A DNA stretch of 64,000 nt from Coenobita brevimanus (GCA_032717465.1 CM064653.1:39133555-39197554); one strand, 5' to 3'; positions 34,461-46,558 are shown, numbered from the stretch's first letter. Translations and numbers: made by a program. Notes: generated by a model from the letters alone, not told the origin.

Positions 34461-34560
34461 TTAACCCCTTCAATACGGTCATGTTTTTTTTTATTTATTC
34501 TCCCGAACATCAGACGATTTTATTCAGCTCAGGAAGGGACTCTAGAAGTGAAGGGGTTAA
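34461..34560 (+). mobile_element. MITE-A, complete 100-bp copy
   Basis: Starts TTAACCCCTTCAATACGGTC and ends CTAGAAGTGAAGGGGTTAA. The outer 12 bases, TTAACCCCTTCA, are a perfect inverted repeat. The core CAGACGATTTTATTCAGC lies at 34511-34528. TTAA at both tips followed by CCC resembles the TTAA target duplication and CCY ends of piggyBac-type transposons. It has no coding capacity and would need a transposase from elsewhere. Many partial copies exist in this window. Confidence 0.75.
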
Positions 34561-34589
34561 CGAAGGCTGTATCAAACCCCTCCATATCC

Positions 34590-34905
34590 TTAAGTTTCTA
34601 CAAGGTAAATAAAATCGTCAGTCGCCTCTATTTTTCATGTATCCAAAGCTGGAAAATCGTCTGAATCCCCAATTCCATAAGCCTCTTCAAGTTTAATGAA
34701 ATCGTCTGTATCTCTTCATTCAATACGCCTATCCTAAGCTAAAGGAAATTGCTGTACTTCAGTATTTCCATACGCCTCTCCAAAACTTCATAAAATCGTC
34801 CTTAGCCCTTCTATTTCCAGGCCTCAAAAGCTTAATAAAAATCGTCTGAAGCCTTCCATTTCCATAAGTCTCCCCTGAGCTGAAGAAAATCGTCTGTGTC
34901 AAAAA
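34590..34905 (+). repeat. 47-bp tandem array derived from the MITE-A core
   Basis: AAATCGTC (or a variant) recurs at about 34612, 34653, 34698, 34745, 34792, 34839 and 34886, that is 41, 45, then four exact 47-base steps. Each unit carries CTTCCATTTCCATAMGCCTC and a GCTNAATAAAATCGTCTG end, the reverse complement of the MITE-A core. It directly follows the complete MITE-A copy. A further AAAATCGTCTACGAG lies at 35043. Confidence 0.8.
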
Positions 34906-35223
34906 TAAGAGGATTAAAATCAAAGAATCGCTAGAATCAATTTTTTTTTAATCTTAATCTTTCCAGACGATTATTATTAAATTACGGAGAGACTGACGAT
35001 TGGAGAACATAAGTAAAATCCTCATAAAAAACCTAAGCTGAGGAAAATCGTCTACGAGGGGAAATAATAAATAAAATAAATAAAGGAGGGGAAACTAAGG
35101 AATATATATCTCATTTCTCATTCCTGTCTTCCCTCTTCTCTTTTATCTGTTTCCCTTGTTTCCCTTCCTTCCCTCTGTTGACTCACCGCATGCTCTACCA
35201 TAAATATAATCCCTCGGTCTTCA

Positions 35224-35225
<2 letters not shown>

Positions 35226-35272
<47 letters not shown>

Positions 35273-35316
35273 ATAAACCTACATACACATACACCTACAA
35301 CTCCACTTACCCCCTA

Positions 35317-35372
<56 letters not shown>

Positions 35373-35426
35373 TCTTAATTTCTGCTTGGACTCGCAAATT
35401 GCTGGAACTCGCTTGTCACAGTTGAG

Positions 35427-35482
<56 letters not shown>
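35226..35482. repeat. Two (CA)n and one (GT)n tract
   Basis: (CA)n at 35226-35270 and 35323-35371, and (GT)n at 35430-35481. Bases 34906-35225 and 35490-35760 hold A-rich or ordinary sequence without features. Confidence 0.96.
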
Positions 35483-35784
35483 ATCCCAATCCGAACATAA
35501 TCGTCAGAAAATGCCAAGAAATACACAGAAAGACGTCCTTGAAAGGAAGAGGTAAACAGAAAAAAAAAACACAAGGGAAAGAAAACACCAGAGGGAAACA
35601 GGAAGTGAACAGTAGAGACAAAAAAAACACTAAATTAAAGAAAGCCAAAGACAGGACATAAGAAGCGAGGGAAAGACAAAGAATAATGCAAGAACAGAAT
35701 GAATGATAGGGAGCAGAAATGAATGAAGGAGGAGGCTGCATCCTTAACTTCCTTCACTACAATACCTTATTATTCACTTCCTTC

Positions 35785-35900
35785 ATGCTGACTTCAGAGG
35801 ATTTTATTCAGCAGCGGAGAGACTTCAAAACAAAGGGACTGTATTTAGCCTTCAGTACTTCCATCAGTATTTCAGAATTTTCCCAGAGTTGAATTAAATT
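35785..35900. mobile_element. Decayed MITE-A
   Basis: CAGAGGATTTTATTCAGCAG near 35797, GCCTTCAGTACTTCCAT near 35849, and AGAGTTGAATTAAATT near 35886 match the core and tip at reduced identity. Confidence 0.4.
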
Positions 35901-36075
35901 TCCAGTGGTAATAAAAGTAAAGGAAATAATGTCAGGGGCTGAAAAGTCTAAATAGAACTGGAATAAAAATAAGGGTACATAATAAAGGAACTCAGATAAA
36001 TAATAAGATATGTGAAATTACAGATGATACAGCGGCCTAAAAGAGGAAGAATGGAATTGTAAACACTGATAGAAA

Positions 36076-36076
<1 letters not shown>

Positions 36077-36124
<48 letters not shown>

Positions 36125-36308
36125 TCACAAAGACAATCCGCCTTTCTGTGCCTGTGTGTTTGTTCAGTAAAGCTGGAGGAAAGAGCACTTCAGCATCAGA
36201 CGCACACAGAGACAGGAATGGTAAATAGAGAGAGAGAGAGAGAGAGGCATAAACAAAGAGGGAGCAGAGTAAGATGACAGTGAGACATACCAGATGCTTC
36301 ATACACTG

Positions 36309-36376
<68 letters not shown>
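36077..36376. repeat. (GA)n and (CA)n microsatellites
   Basis: (GA)n at 36077-36122 and 36224-36246, and (CA)n at 36313-36376. Confidence 0.96.
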
Positions 36377-36378
<2 letters not shown>

Positions 36379-36554
36379 GATATATATGTAGTATTGCCTA
36401 GGATAGATTAAAACTGCCATGTCACTTGTGGAGTTGCGTGGGGCTATGGAAAAAACTTTGATGTGTCTGAAATATGCATCATTATATGGGCTGGCACTGA
36501 AAAGTATCCTCCCCTTTTGTCTGGCTCTTCATAGTATTCAGGTGGCTTTGCTTT

Positions 36555-36635
36555 TATCACGCCGTGGTGTAGTGATAACTGTGTCCGACTTCTATCTAGG
36601 GGTCCCGGGTTCGATTCTCGGCTGGAGCGTCAAAA

Positions 36636-36640
<5 letters not shown>
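36555..36640 (+). mobile_element. tRNA-like SINE head followed by (GA)n
   Basis: GCCGTGGTGTAGTGATAACT (A-box region) and, 29 bases further, CCCGGGTTCGATTCTCGGCT with a perfect GGTTCGATTC B box. The spacing is that of a tRNA gene, but no cloverleaf anticodon arm can be drawn with confidence. It is followed within 20 bases by (GA)n at 36640-36668. A 74-codon frame from 36419 runs into this unit and is probably not a gene. Confidence 0.6.
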
Positions 36641-36671
<31 letters not shown>

Positions 36672-36779
36672 GAGAAGGAAGAATGAGAATCAGAGAGGGA
36701 GAAAGAATGAGCGAGGCAAGCTGGCACCTTATCTGATGGGCGGGATTATTTCACCTCCACGGCTGTTAATGCAATCAGG

Positions 36780-37300
36780 GGCGGCCAAGGAGGGGAGGGA
36801 GGGGAGAGGGGAGGAGGGAGGGAAACAAGATGATATAGGAGGAAGGAGGGAGGGGAGGGAGAGAAAATGAGAGGAGGAGGAGGAGGAGGGAGGGGAGAAA
36901 ATGAGAGAGATGGGGGGAGGGGAGGGAGAAAATGAGAGAAAGAGGGACAGGAGGGAGAGGAAATGATAGAGGCGGAGGGAGGGGAGAGAAAATGAGTGAG
37001 GAGGAGGGAGGGGAGGGGGAAAAATGAGAAAAATAGGGAGGGGAGGGAGAGAAAATGAGAGGGGAGAAGGGAAGGGAGGGAGAGAAAATGATGGAAGGGA
37101 AGGAGAGAAAATAAGAGAGATGGAGGGAGGGAAGGGGAGAGAAACAGAGAGGAGGAGGGAGGGGAAATGAGAGAGGAGGGGGAAGGGAAGGGAGAGACAG
37201 TGAGAAAGGAAGATGGAGGAGAAGGAGAGAAAGTGAGAAAGGAGGGGGAGGGGAAGGAGAAAATGAGACAGGAGGAGGGAGGGAGGAGAGGAGCTAAGAC

Positions 37301-37346
<46 letters not shown>

Positions 37347-37668
37347 TGGTGGGTGAGGAAGTGGCAATAAGAAAAAGAGAGAGAAAAGAGAGAGGGTGAG
37401 CGATGAAGAATGGTTAGTGCTATGAGGAGGAGGAGGAGGAGAGGGGGAGGAAGAGGGAAGGGAAAGAGAGAAGGACAGAAGGAGAAAGGAGGGAATGAAT
37501 GGGAGGAAGAAAGAGGGAGGAGAGTCGGAAAGCGAGAAGGAAAGAATGCAAGAAGAAGAGGGATGGACAGGGAGGAGGGAAAGAAGTGAAGATAGAGAGG
37601 GACAGTAGGATGAAGGTAAGGAAGAAGTGGGCAGAGAGGAGGGAAGAAGGATAATGTATGAAGATGGA

Positions 37669-37703
<35 letters not shown>

Positions 37704-37705
37704 TA
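36780..37705. repeat. Long polypurine tract with degenerate minisatellite
   Basis: About 900 bases nearly all A and G. Loose units of GGAGGGAGGGGAGAGAAAAT with GAG recur every 30-50 bases from 36840 to 37280. (GA)n at 37303-37343 and 37671-37700. The very long Ser/Leu/Pro frames opposite are rejected. Confidence 0.88.
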
Positions 37706-37922
37706 CAAACCCTACAAAATATATACAGTATATATCTGAGATGCCCTTGACTTTTGCGGAATATATCTGAAAGTTCAACCAAATTATTTCACTAACATAA
37801 TCTTTTTAAGTATAGAAATCTGGCATGATATCACCTAAGACTTATTTCATTATTATTATTATTATTATTATTATTTAAGGTATAAAGGAATAACATGTGA
37901 AATATAATGTCTGAATCGATAA

Positions 37923-38149
37923 TTAAGATACCACGTCAGGAAGCTCTACACTGAGTCTCAAGCGACCTGGTTTCCTGTTACCAAAGAAACCATCTACAGC
38001 GCTGGGTGGTGCGTAGTGATATGGAGCCAGTTGTGGTGCCCCTGATAACTGCGTGGAGACGGAAATGCGGCGTCCATTCGAGAACCAAATCGTTACACCT
38101 TCCCGCGTCGCTGTCTGTCGTAAGAATATGTTCACGGCACGGGACGGCC
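37923..38149 (-). CDS. Candidate terminal coding exon, unknown protein
   Basis: On the minus strand a frame is open from 38207 down to a TAA at 37925-37923 (94 codons), with mixed composition unlike the surrounding low-complexity DNA. It includes REGVTIWFSNGRRISVST and, near the end, GNRKPGRLRLSVELPD. A plausible acceptor (CATCCCTTCAG|GG) would start the exon at 38149; other AG sites lie upstream. No start Met with context is seen, and there is no clear AATAAA after the stop. I do not recognise a domain. It could also be transposon coding sequence. Bases 38210-38735 show nothing. Confidence 0.35.
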
Positions 38150-38737
38150 CTGAAGGGATGGTTGCTTGACTGCGGTTGATGAGTCTGCTCGGCCTGATAG
38201 ATCCGGATTACTCAACTAAAACAACTAGTCACTTTCGTAATAGCTAATTCTCTTTTCCAGCCTCAATATCACCACAGGCTTGTATTCACCACAAGGGAGA
38301 ATTCTGTAACATAAGGAGATAAATACACTCCACATTGATCCTTTCGCATCTTGACTTTTATTTTTTAATACCTTCTTGCTACTGCCACACGCTTGTATGC
38401 ATGTAATGGTAGACATCTCGAGGTAAAGGAAATGCATTATGTCCAACTGACAAGCAAACGCCAACAGCAACACAGACTAAAAAATATGCAGCAGTTGGAT
38501 ATGTAACTGGGAAGTGAGAAGAGCAAGACAGTGTAATAAATACGGGAATAGGAAGAATGATGTAATGACTGGACACGATACTAGGAAATAATGAGAACAG
38601 GAAGAGAGTGATATATATACCGGAACAGGTGGAGGTAATACGTAACCTGAAATACACGAAAGTATTTTGTGTCTGAATTTTCATTTCTCTTGTGGTTAAT
38701 TTGCATGCCATCCATTTTTCGCGTTCAAGTGAAATTT

Positions 38738-38739
<2 letters not shown>

Positions 38740-38781
<42 letters not shown>

Positions 38782-38905
38782 GTCAAAAATGAATATACCC
38801 ATTTTCTTCTTCCAGTCTCCTCCTCACACCCTCTCCCTCTTCCTCCTGTCTCCTCCTCCTCCTCCTCCTCTACCGCCAGTCTCCTCCTTGTCCCCTGTCT
38901 CATAA
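38740..38905. repeat. (CA)n and CTC-rich tract
   Basis: (CA)n at 38740-38776, then CTCCTC pyrimidine sequence to about 38905. Confidence 0.93.
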
Positions 38906-39107
38906 CTCCTTCCCAGACATCTCTCCCTCCTCCATGCCTCCATATTTCTCCTCCCGCCTCTTCATTATCCACCTCTTCTCTAACCATTTTCCTGTTAAAA
39001 CTTTTTGTCTTTTCTGTTTCATTTTATCATTTTTTTTTTTCATTCTCATACTCTTGGTCTCCTCTAAGCATTTCTTCTTTCGAGACATTTTTATCTTTCC
39101 ACCTAAT

Positions 39108-39592
<485 letters not shown>

Positions 39593-39976
39593 CACTCTAC
39601 TGTAGGTTGGTTGGGAGGCATTTTAGTTTGTGACAACGAAGCCAGACGAAGAAGGGGAATAATATGCAAGGCATTTGGATAGCAGTGAAAATGAAAAGTA
39701 ATCTGCCAGCGTCCCTACTCAGAAAGGTACATAATTAGCGTTTTCAATCTAATACTTAATAAAAAAATATATATATATGGTGCATAATAAAGCCATGAGG
39801 ATGAAAATTTTGGAAACTGGATTGAAAAAAGGGGAAAGGATGATTTTAGATATAGGAAGGTATATGATGGCTCACTAGGAATCGAAATATAGGAGCTTGA
39901 GTGTTATAATTACTACCGCGAAACACCCTCATGGTTTAGGCAACTCTTGTGCTCTATTTTAACGTGTCTGATTATC

Positions 39977-40014
<38 letters not shown>

Positions 40015-40264
40015 TAAAAGTTAAATACCTTCTACATTATAACAAATCCTAAGAAAGAGAAAAGGAAAAAAAGAAAGAATGAAGAAAGAAATAAAAGGAG
40101 AAAAAAGAATGAAAGAAAAAGAAAGAAAGTGAAAGAAAAAAGAAAGAAAAAAGAAAGTGGGTAAAAATTAAATATCTTCTATATTATAAAATACCACAGA
40201 CTTGAGACAATAAAAACTTAATTTCAATATATATTTTTTTTAAGTTGCTGAAAAAATATGAGCT

Positions 40265-40430
40265 CAGAACAGCAAAACATAAACCAGCTGTAGATAAAAT
40301 CCGGGCCAGCTGGGAATAAAAAACAGAAACCAGCTGTATATAAAACCCGGGCCAGCTGGCAATGAAAAACAGAAACCAGGTGTAGATAAAACCCGGGCCA
40401 GCTGGGAATGAAAAACAAGACTAACAAGCC
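40265..40430 (+). repeat. 46-bp minisatellite with a palindromic core
   Basis: CCCGGGCCAGCTGGNAATGA recurs with exact 46-base spacing (40301, 40347, 40393), separated by AAACAGAAACCAGSTGTAKA. The segment GCCAGCTGGC is a perfect 10-base palindrome. About 3.3 units, highly similar to one another. Confidence 0.92.
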
Positions 40431-40469
40431 AATTAATTCAAATATAACAACAGTTTTCCATTTTAAAGA

Positions 40470-40670
<201 letters not shown>

Positions 40671-40749
40671 TCATTTGTTCCTGTATCACTTTGTACTACT
40701 TATGACTACTGTGCTACATCTGTACTACTGTGTTTGTACTTCAGGCTAG

Positions 40750-41014
40750 TACTGTATTCCATCTGTTAGGCGATTTATTCAGCTGAGAGTAGAGGAGCCT
40801 GGGAGTGTTAATACCGTCAGCATTAACCCTTTCCTGGTCGGGGCAACTCTAGCAATGTAATCTACCGAACGTAACATAATTTAATTCAACGGGGTATATG
40901 AGCCCCACTTCCTTCCTCTCTCTCTCTCCTTGCCATTTCTCTTGCTATTTTCACTCCTTCATTCTCAATTAAACTCCTCCTGTCACTCTCACTTCCTGAA
41001 CTGCCAACCTCACA

Positions 41015-41045
<31 letters not shown>

Positions 41046-41345
41046 ACTGCTGAATAAAATCTAGTGCTCAAAAACAAATAAACAGATAAATAATAAATAT
41101 GCTTTCTATATTTTCTCACCCTCAAGGGGATACTAAAAAAAAAAAGAAGGGCCATCCTTTCTCTTGAACCTGGTAACATTTTTTTCTTTTTCGCTGCCTC
41201 CAGACGATTCTATTCAGTTGGGAAGTAGGGATTTTTTTTTTTTTTTTTTTGAGGGGGGAGGGTCATATTTAGCCTTAATTTACACCCTCCCTGCTAAAGG
41301 TCTCCAAAATGCTGAAAATAAGATCGTCCGGAGTCCATAGAAATT
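40750..41345. mobile_element. Scattered MITE-A remnants
   Basis: 40769-40785 has GGCGATTTATTCAGCTG, 40823 ATTAACCCTTTCCTGGTC, and 41202-41221 CCAGACGATTCTATTCAGTT. At 41310-41335 AATGCTGAAAATAAGATCG then TCCGG. (CT)n at 41020-41046 and poly-T at 41233-41250 intervene. Confidence 0.5.
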
Positions 41346-41475
41346 AATTTAAAAAAAGTTACCAGACTAAATTTAAAGGGAAAAAAACAAAATCAATAAA
41401 AATGGGAATTATGAAGAGGGGATGTTATGTACCGAGGAAAAAAAATGTAAGAAGGTACGAAAAGTCTACACCTCA

Positions 41476-41519
<44 letters not shown>

Positions 41520-41612
41520 TGATGATACTAATATAATAATAATAATAATAATAAATACAATAATATGAACAACGACAACAACAACAACAACAATAATAAT
41601 AATAATAATAAT
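41476..41612. repeat. (TAA)n, (AAC)n and (AAT)n tract
   Basis: Imperfect trinucleotides. Bases 41613-42015 are AT-rich without features. Confidence 0.93.
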
Positions 41613-42019
41613 ATCATCCAGACTTCTTTACCCACATAAGGAATGAGCAAAATAAGGTCCAGAAAGCAAGAAAAAAAACTCAGATAAATACATACAATAA
41701 ATAAAAAATAAAACAAAACAAAATCGAAGCGGAGAGGGTTAGAATTTCGGCGGGAATTTTTAGACATATATTACAAATTAATTTTCGGATTAAATTTCAT
41801 TCGGATTCATTATTGACAATTTTTGGGCCCTGAAAATGTACCCCCCTTTTTTTTTCTTTTCCTTTTTTTTTTTTTTCGTCCCTGGTGGAATAAACGCTGA
41901 TTATACAGGTGAACAATAATTTGGGTTTATATTCTTTATTTTTCGAAATGTTATAGGCCTCGTATTACTAATGTTTTGAAAAGACTCGTGTAATATAGAT
42001 TTTTTGAGTCGATTATATT

Positions 42020-42480
42020 ATCAGTAGCGGACCATGGATTTACACAGAGGATTAGTAACAGGAATATGATAAGAGTAACATGAGTAACGGATTACCACGG
42101 ATTTATTCAGATTAGTAACGGTATGTGAGAGAGTAATATTAGGAGTAACGAAATACTACGGATTTACACAGATCAGTAACGGAATACGATAAAGTAACAC
42201 GAGTAACGGAATACCGTGGATTTACACAGATTAGTAACGAAATATAACAGAGTAACTATATAGGTAACGGAACAAAATCAATATAATAAGTAAAGTGCAG
42301 CACAAACGGAACATTAACATCAATAACGGAACACTACAGAACACATACACAAAAGATTAACAGTCACGGAACGCCATAAAGTAACATAAACAGCACTTGC
42401 ACCGTCCGTAACGTAACACACCACATACACACAACACAGTAGCAATATAAGTAACGTAACACAAGAGTAACATCAGGGGA
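42020..42480 (+). repeat. About 60-bp minisatellite, decaying to the right
   Basis: CGGATTTACACAGATTAGTA with AACGGAAT follows at about 42036, 42099, 42160 and 42218 (steps 63, 61, 58). After 42240 only the GTAACGGAACA word persists, at shrinking spacing, to about 42470. Confidence 0.8.
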
Positions 42481-42482
42481 AA

Positions 42483-42483
<1 letters not shown>

Positions 42484-42533
<50 letters not shown>

Positions 42534-42800
42534 CAGAAAGAGAGAGAGAGAGAGACTGAATAGCACATCACAGAAATCAAGAAAATATCAGAGAACACGA
42601 AAAAAAAAAAAAAAAACGGAAGACCCAAGAAAACACTGACGAACACAACAAAACACTTGAGAGCAAAATAAAACATTAAAGAACTCAAGAAAATACAGAA
42701 AAACATGAAAAAACACTAAAAAACCAAAATAAAAACACTAGAGAACAAAAGAAAACACATAAAGCACGAAGAAAACACAAGGAAGATGAGAGAGAAGACG
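42484..42800. repeat. (CA)n, (GA)n and degenerate GAAAACAC repeats
   Basis: (CA)n at 42484-42530, a short (GA)n, poly-A, then AAGAAAACACTA-like words every 18-25 bases to 42785. Bases 42800-43370 include only a (GAT)n at 43333-43352. Confidence 0.85.
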
Positions 42801-43370
42801 TACAAGAAGTTACATAAGGAGTAATGATCCTTATACGGCTTCTGGCGAGGGATATGATTACGTCTTCAATTACATTTCTTCTTATCTCTATTACTTTTTT
42901 TTTGGCTATTAATGTTACCTGGATTGTAATTAGTGTTACCTGGATTTTAATTAACCTCTTCGATAAGGTCAATTACTTTTTATTTTCTTCTTTTTACCTT
43001 ACTCTTTAGTTTCTGTCTCTCCTATTTCTTTTCTTTCTTTCTTTCTTTTCTTCAAACAGATATTCAAGTCTTTAGAGTCTTTTGCTTAGTGTGGAAATAA
43101 GGAAAGTTACTGTATATTCACTGTCACCTTTCAAGCAATACACTTCTGCTTGAAAAGATAAAAATGCCTTGTTTTTCAACGATGATGGTATTGTAATCGT
43201 CATCCTATACAAAATTATCTTTGGAATCGTAACCATAGTCGATTCCAATGCCTTGTGAATAGGATCGTCATCGTAGTCTTAATTTTATCGTAATCGTAAC
43301 GGGTGAGGAATAATGGGTGGTGGGAAGCTGGATGATGATGATGATGATGATAATGAAAAAAATGATTGAT

Positions 43371-43371
<1 letters not shown>

Positions 43372-43427
<56 letters not shown>

Positions 43428-43542
43428 CTTAAAATCTTTTACTTATCATTTGACCTTCTCTGATTGACTTCTCTCTCTCTCTCTTTCATCTCTTTCTGTC
43501 CAATCTCTCCTCATTCATTACTTCCTTTCCTCCCTCCCTCCC

Positions 43543-43579
<37 letters not shown>

Positions 43580-44050
43580 TTCCTCCTCTCATTTCTCTCT
43601 TTCTTCTTTCTTTACTCCTCCATCTCTCTTCCTTCATTTCAGTCCCACCCATTTCACCCTCTCTCCTTTACTTCTCTCCTTCTCGCTTTCATTTCTTTCC
43701 TTCTTGTCTCTTCTTCTCCTTCATTTCTCCATCTATCCTTCTTTCCTTTCCCTCCTGTCTCTCCCTCCTTCCTTAATTTCCCTTTCCCTTTCTTCCATTT
43801 CGTTCTCTCCTGCCTCCCTCTTTCTTTCATTCCTTTCCCTCCTTTCTTTCTCTCTCCTTCATAACTTTCCCTCTCTCCTTTATTCCTGTCTCTCCCCCTC
43901 TTTCCTTCATTCATTTCCCTCCGACTCTCTTTCTCTTTCACTATCTCCTTCCTTCCTCCCTCTCTCCTTCACTCCTTTTCCTCCGTCTCCCTTTCTCCTT
44001 CATTTACCTCCTTCCTTCCTCCCTCTCTCCTTCATTTCTCTCCCTCCGTG
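43372..44050. other. (CT)n and polypyrimidine tract
   Basis: (CT)n at 43372-43424 and 43546-43577, then CTTCCTTCC-rich pyrimidine DNA with loose 35-bp units (CCTTCCTCCCTCTCTCCTTC). Open frames are compositional. Confidence 0.88.
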
Positions 44051-44164
44051 GTAGTGAGTCTTTTATGGTTCTCTGCCTCCTAGTGGCTTCCTCGCCGCCC
44101 ACCTCCTCGCCCTTCACTCACGCTCATATTATTTCATCTCAGGATATTGTCCCATGATTTTATG

Positions 44165-44240
44165 GTCACTACACTACACTACACTACACTACACTACATT
44201 ATACTGCACTGCACTACACCATACGACATTGCACTCCACT
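44165..44240. repeat. (ACTAC)n pentanucleotide
   Basis: Seven near-perfect ACTAC units from 44167, then decayed ACTGC/ACCAT units. Bases 44241-44695 hold an unrecognised 90-codon frame with no supporting features. Confidence 0.93.
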
Positions 44241-44639
44241 CCACAACAATAAACATCAAGTGAGTGGATGATAGTCGCCACCACGTAACACCAATACTCT
44301 CTCTTATGTTATTGGTGCAACGACGTCTCTATAAAGGAATACGTATAAAAAAACACACACACAAGAGAATATTACAACAGACCAAATAAATCGCTCAAGA
44401 ATAAGTGCGACGAAATCAAAGTCAATGAAACCACAGACTCAAATCAAAGGCTGCCGTCTCTTGAAGCACTCCACCCCTTACCTGAAGATCTTTTACCTCC
44501 GTGACACCATCTTCCTTGATATGACGAAAGCGGTCCCTCTCAGTGATATCAATCTGATTTGCCGAGTCTCTTTCCACACCTGGTTACCGAGTCATTTACA
44601 GGTGTGGGAGGCGAAGTGCTTGTCTCTGCGTCCCTTCAG

Positions 44640-44780
44640 CCCGATGGTGTGTTTTGATTCTGCACCCCTTCAGTCCGTTGATGTGTTTTGTAGTTAATTC
44701 TTGCAACCTTCTGACGATTTTATTCATACGTGGAGAATATTTGGGTGTTATATTTACCCTCGCAGTTCGAAATGTGTAAG
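44640..44780. mobile_element. MITE-A remnant
   Basis: CCCTTCAGTCCGTTGATG near 44667 and TCTGACGATTTTATTCATAC at 44709-44728 match tip and core. Confidence 0.5.
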
Positions 44781-45215
44781 AGAGGGACGCCTTCCCACGG
44801 TGGCACTAATCTAACCGAACCACCTCACTGCCGGGTTATGTCTACGTTCCTCACCCCTCCCTATCCCCTGAAAGAAAGATAATGGACAGTAGGAAATGGA
44901 AAACTTCAGCCTGCAGTCCACTGGGTTCACGTCGAGATAAGGCCGGATACAACAAGAACAACAATAACAACAAACAACAACACTCTCACTACTTCCACAC
45001 TATTTTCTTCATCTTAGTGGAGAACGTCTGAAGTGGAATGGTCAGTGGAAGGTACAGTTGCGGACAATAATAACGCTACAATTCTCGGTCGAACAATAAT
45101 GAAACACTTCCATAACATTCTGAAGAGTTACGTGGATGGCACTGCTATGTTTCGAAAGTTATGGTTCACTGTCTCACTATCGATCATACTGACGTGGATC
45201 GCTATTTATGTGTTG

Positions 45216-45218
<3 letters not shown>

Positions 45219-45256
<38 letters not shown>

Positions 45257-45470
45257 AAAACCCATAATAATAAGAAGCAGAGGAAGAAAGGAAAAAGTAG
45301 GCTAACCCTCTAGTTTCAAAAAACCGTCACAGATGCTTGAAAATGTTAATACTACCACCATCAACCCGCTCATGGTAGGCGCAACTCCACCTCTGTATTC
45401 CCGGCCCAAAGACCAATTTAATCAGTTTATTCATGGCAGCCTGAGAGTGTTAACCCCTTGAAATCACCAA
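45219..45470. repeat. (GA)n and MITE-A tips
   Basis: (GA)n at 45219-45255. TTAACCCCTTGAAATC at 45450 is a MITE-A tip, and TTTATTCATGGCAGC precedes it. Bases 44781-45218 show nothing. Confidence 0.7.
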
Positions 45471-45659
45471 ACATTCACCTAGAAGAATTAAGGCCATATT
45501 TCCTGCAGATCTCTTAGTACCCTTCCCTGGACTACTTATTCTGCACATCGTATTTATTTATCCTATTGTATGTTAGTGTATGCAATGATCTCGACAGCAA
45601 ACAAAATAAATACCATAAACGAGGATGATACGGACTAAAAGGCAAAATAAATCACTAAC

Positions 45660-45866
45660 GAAGAGGTGTTGCGAAGCCCTCTCTCTCTCTTTCTCTCTCC
45701 TTATGTCTACAGGTGTCCAAACCCTTCCTTCTTCCTCATTTCCTTCCTTTCCTCCACTGTTCCTTAACCTCCAATTCTTTCCCTTCTCTCATCCTTTCTT
45801 ATCCTCCTTCCTTGTACCTTCAATTTCTTCCCTATCGCCTCATTCTTCTCTTCCATGTTCCTTCAT

Positions 45867-45903
<37 letters not shown>

Positions 45904-46506
45904 ATGTTCTTCGTCCCGTCTCCCTGTATTTCTCATCCACCCTTCCCTCCATCCTTCTCTCTCTCTTCCTCCACAATGAACCTATTACCGCCCTCCTTCA
46001 CACAGGGGTTTCCTTTTCCTCACCTTCCTCCTCCTCCTGCTCCTCCTCCTCTTCCTTCTTCTTCTTATTTCTTCTCCTCCTCCTACTCTTTCTTTCATCT
46101 TCCTCCCTCTCTCTTCTCTCCCCCTCCCTTCTTTGTAATTAACACTCTCTTTCCTTTCATCTCTCTCTCTCTTTCCATTTATATTTCCCACTCTTCTTTC
46201 TCTTTTATTAACATTCTTCTTCCTTTGCCTTCTCTTCATTCTATCCCTCTTCCTCATCTTTCCTCTCCCAAAACATCCGTCTCTCTTTCCTTCCTCTTCC
46301 TTTTCCATCATTACATCCTTTCTCCTTCCTCTCTTCACTCTCCATTCTTCATCCCTCCTCTTTCTCCGCTTCCTCCTCTCTTTCCTCTTTTCTCAGTTGA
46401 TTTTAAATATTTACTCAGCCTCTCTTTACTTCTTGTTACTCTAGCCTCAAAATCTTACCACTTTTCAATTTTTCAAGTTTTTTTTTTTTTTCGTTTACTT
46501 GTCATT

Positions 46507-46558
<52 letters not shown>

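Noticed and set aside
33699..34664. Open frame of over 300 codons, plus strand
   Set aside because: Almost only Ser, Leu, Phe and Pro, because the DNA is a C/T tract. Neighbouring frames are equally open and there is no domain or splice signal.
36555..36640. A working tRNA gene
   Set aside because: A and B boxes are present, but acceptor and anticodon stems cannot be paired properly. A SINE head is the better reading.
36419..36673. 84-codon plus-strand frame
   Set aside because: Its last third is the SINE head and a (GA)n tract, and the rest has no recognisable feature.
36729..37778. Open frame of about 350 codons, minus strand
   Set aside because: Same cause: a 900-base purine tract read from the opposite strand, with two overlapping frames of the same character.
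44425..44697. 90-codon plus-strand frame of moderately normal composition
   Set aside because: No family recognised, no convincing flanking splice sites, and its right end overlaps a MITE-A remnant.
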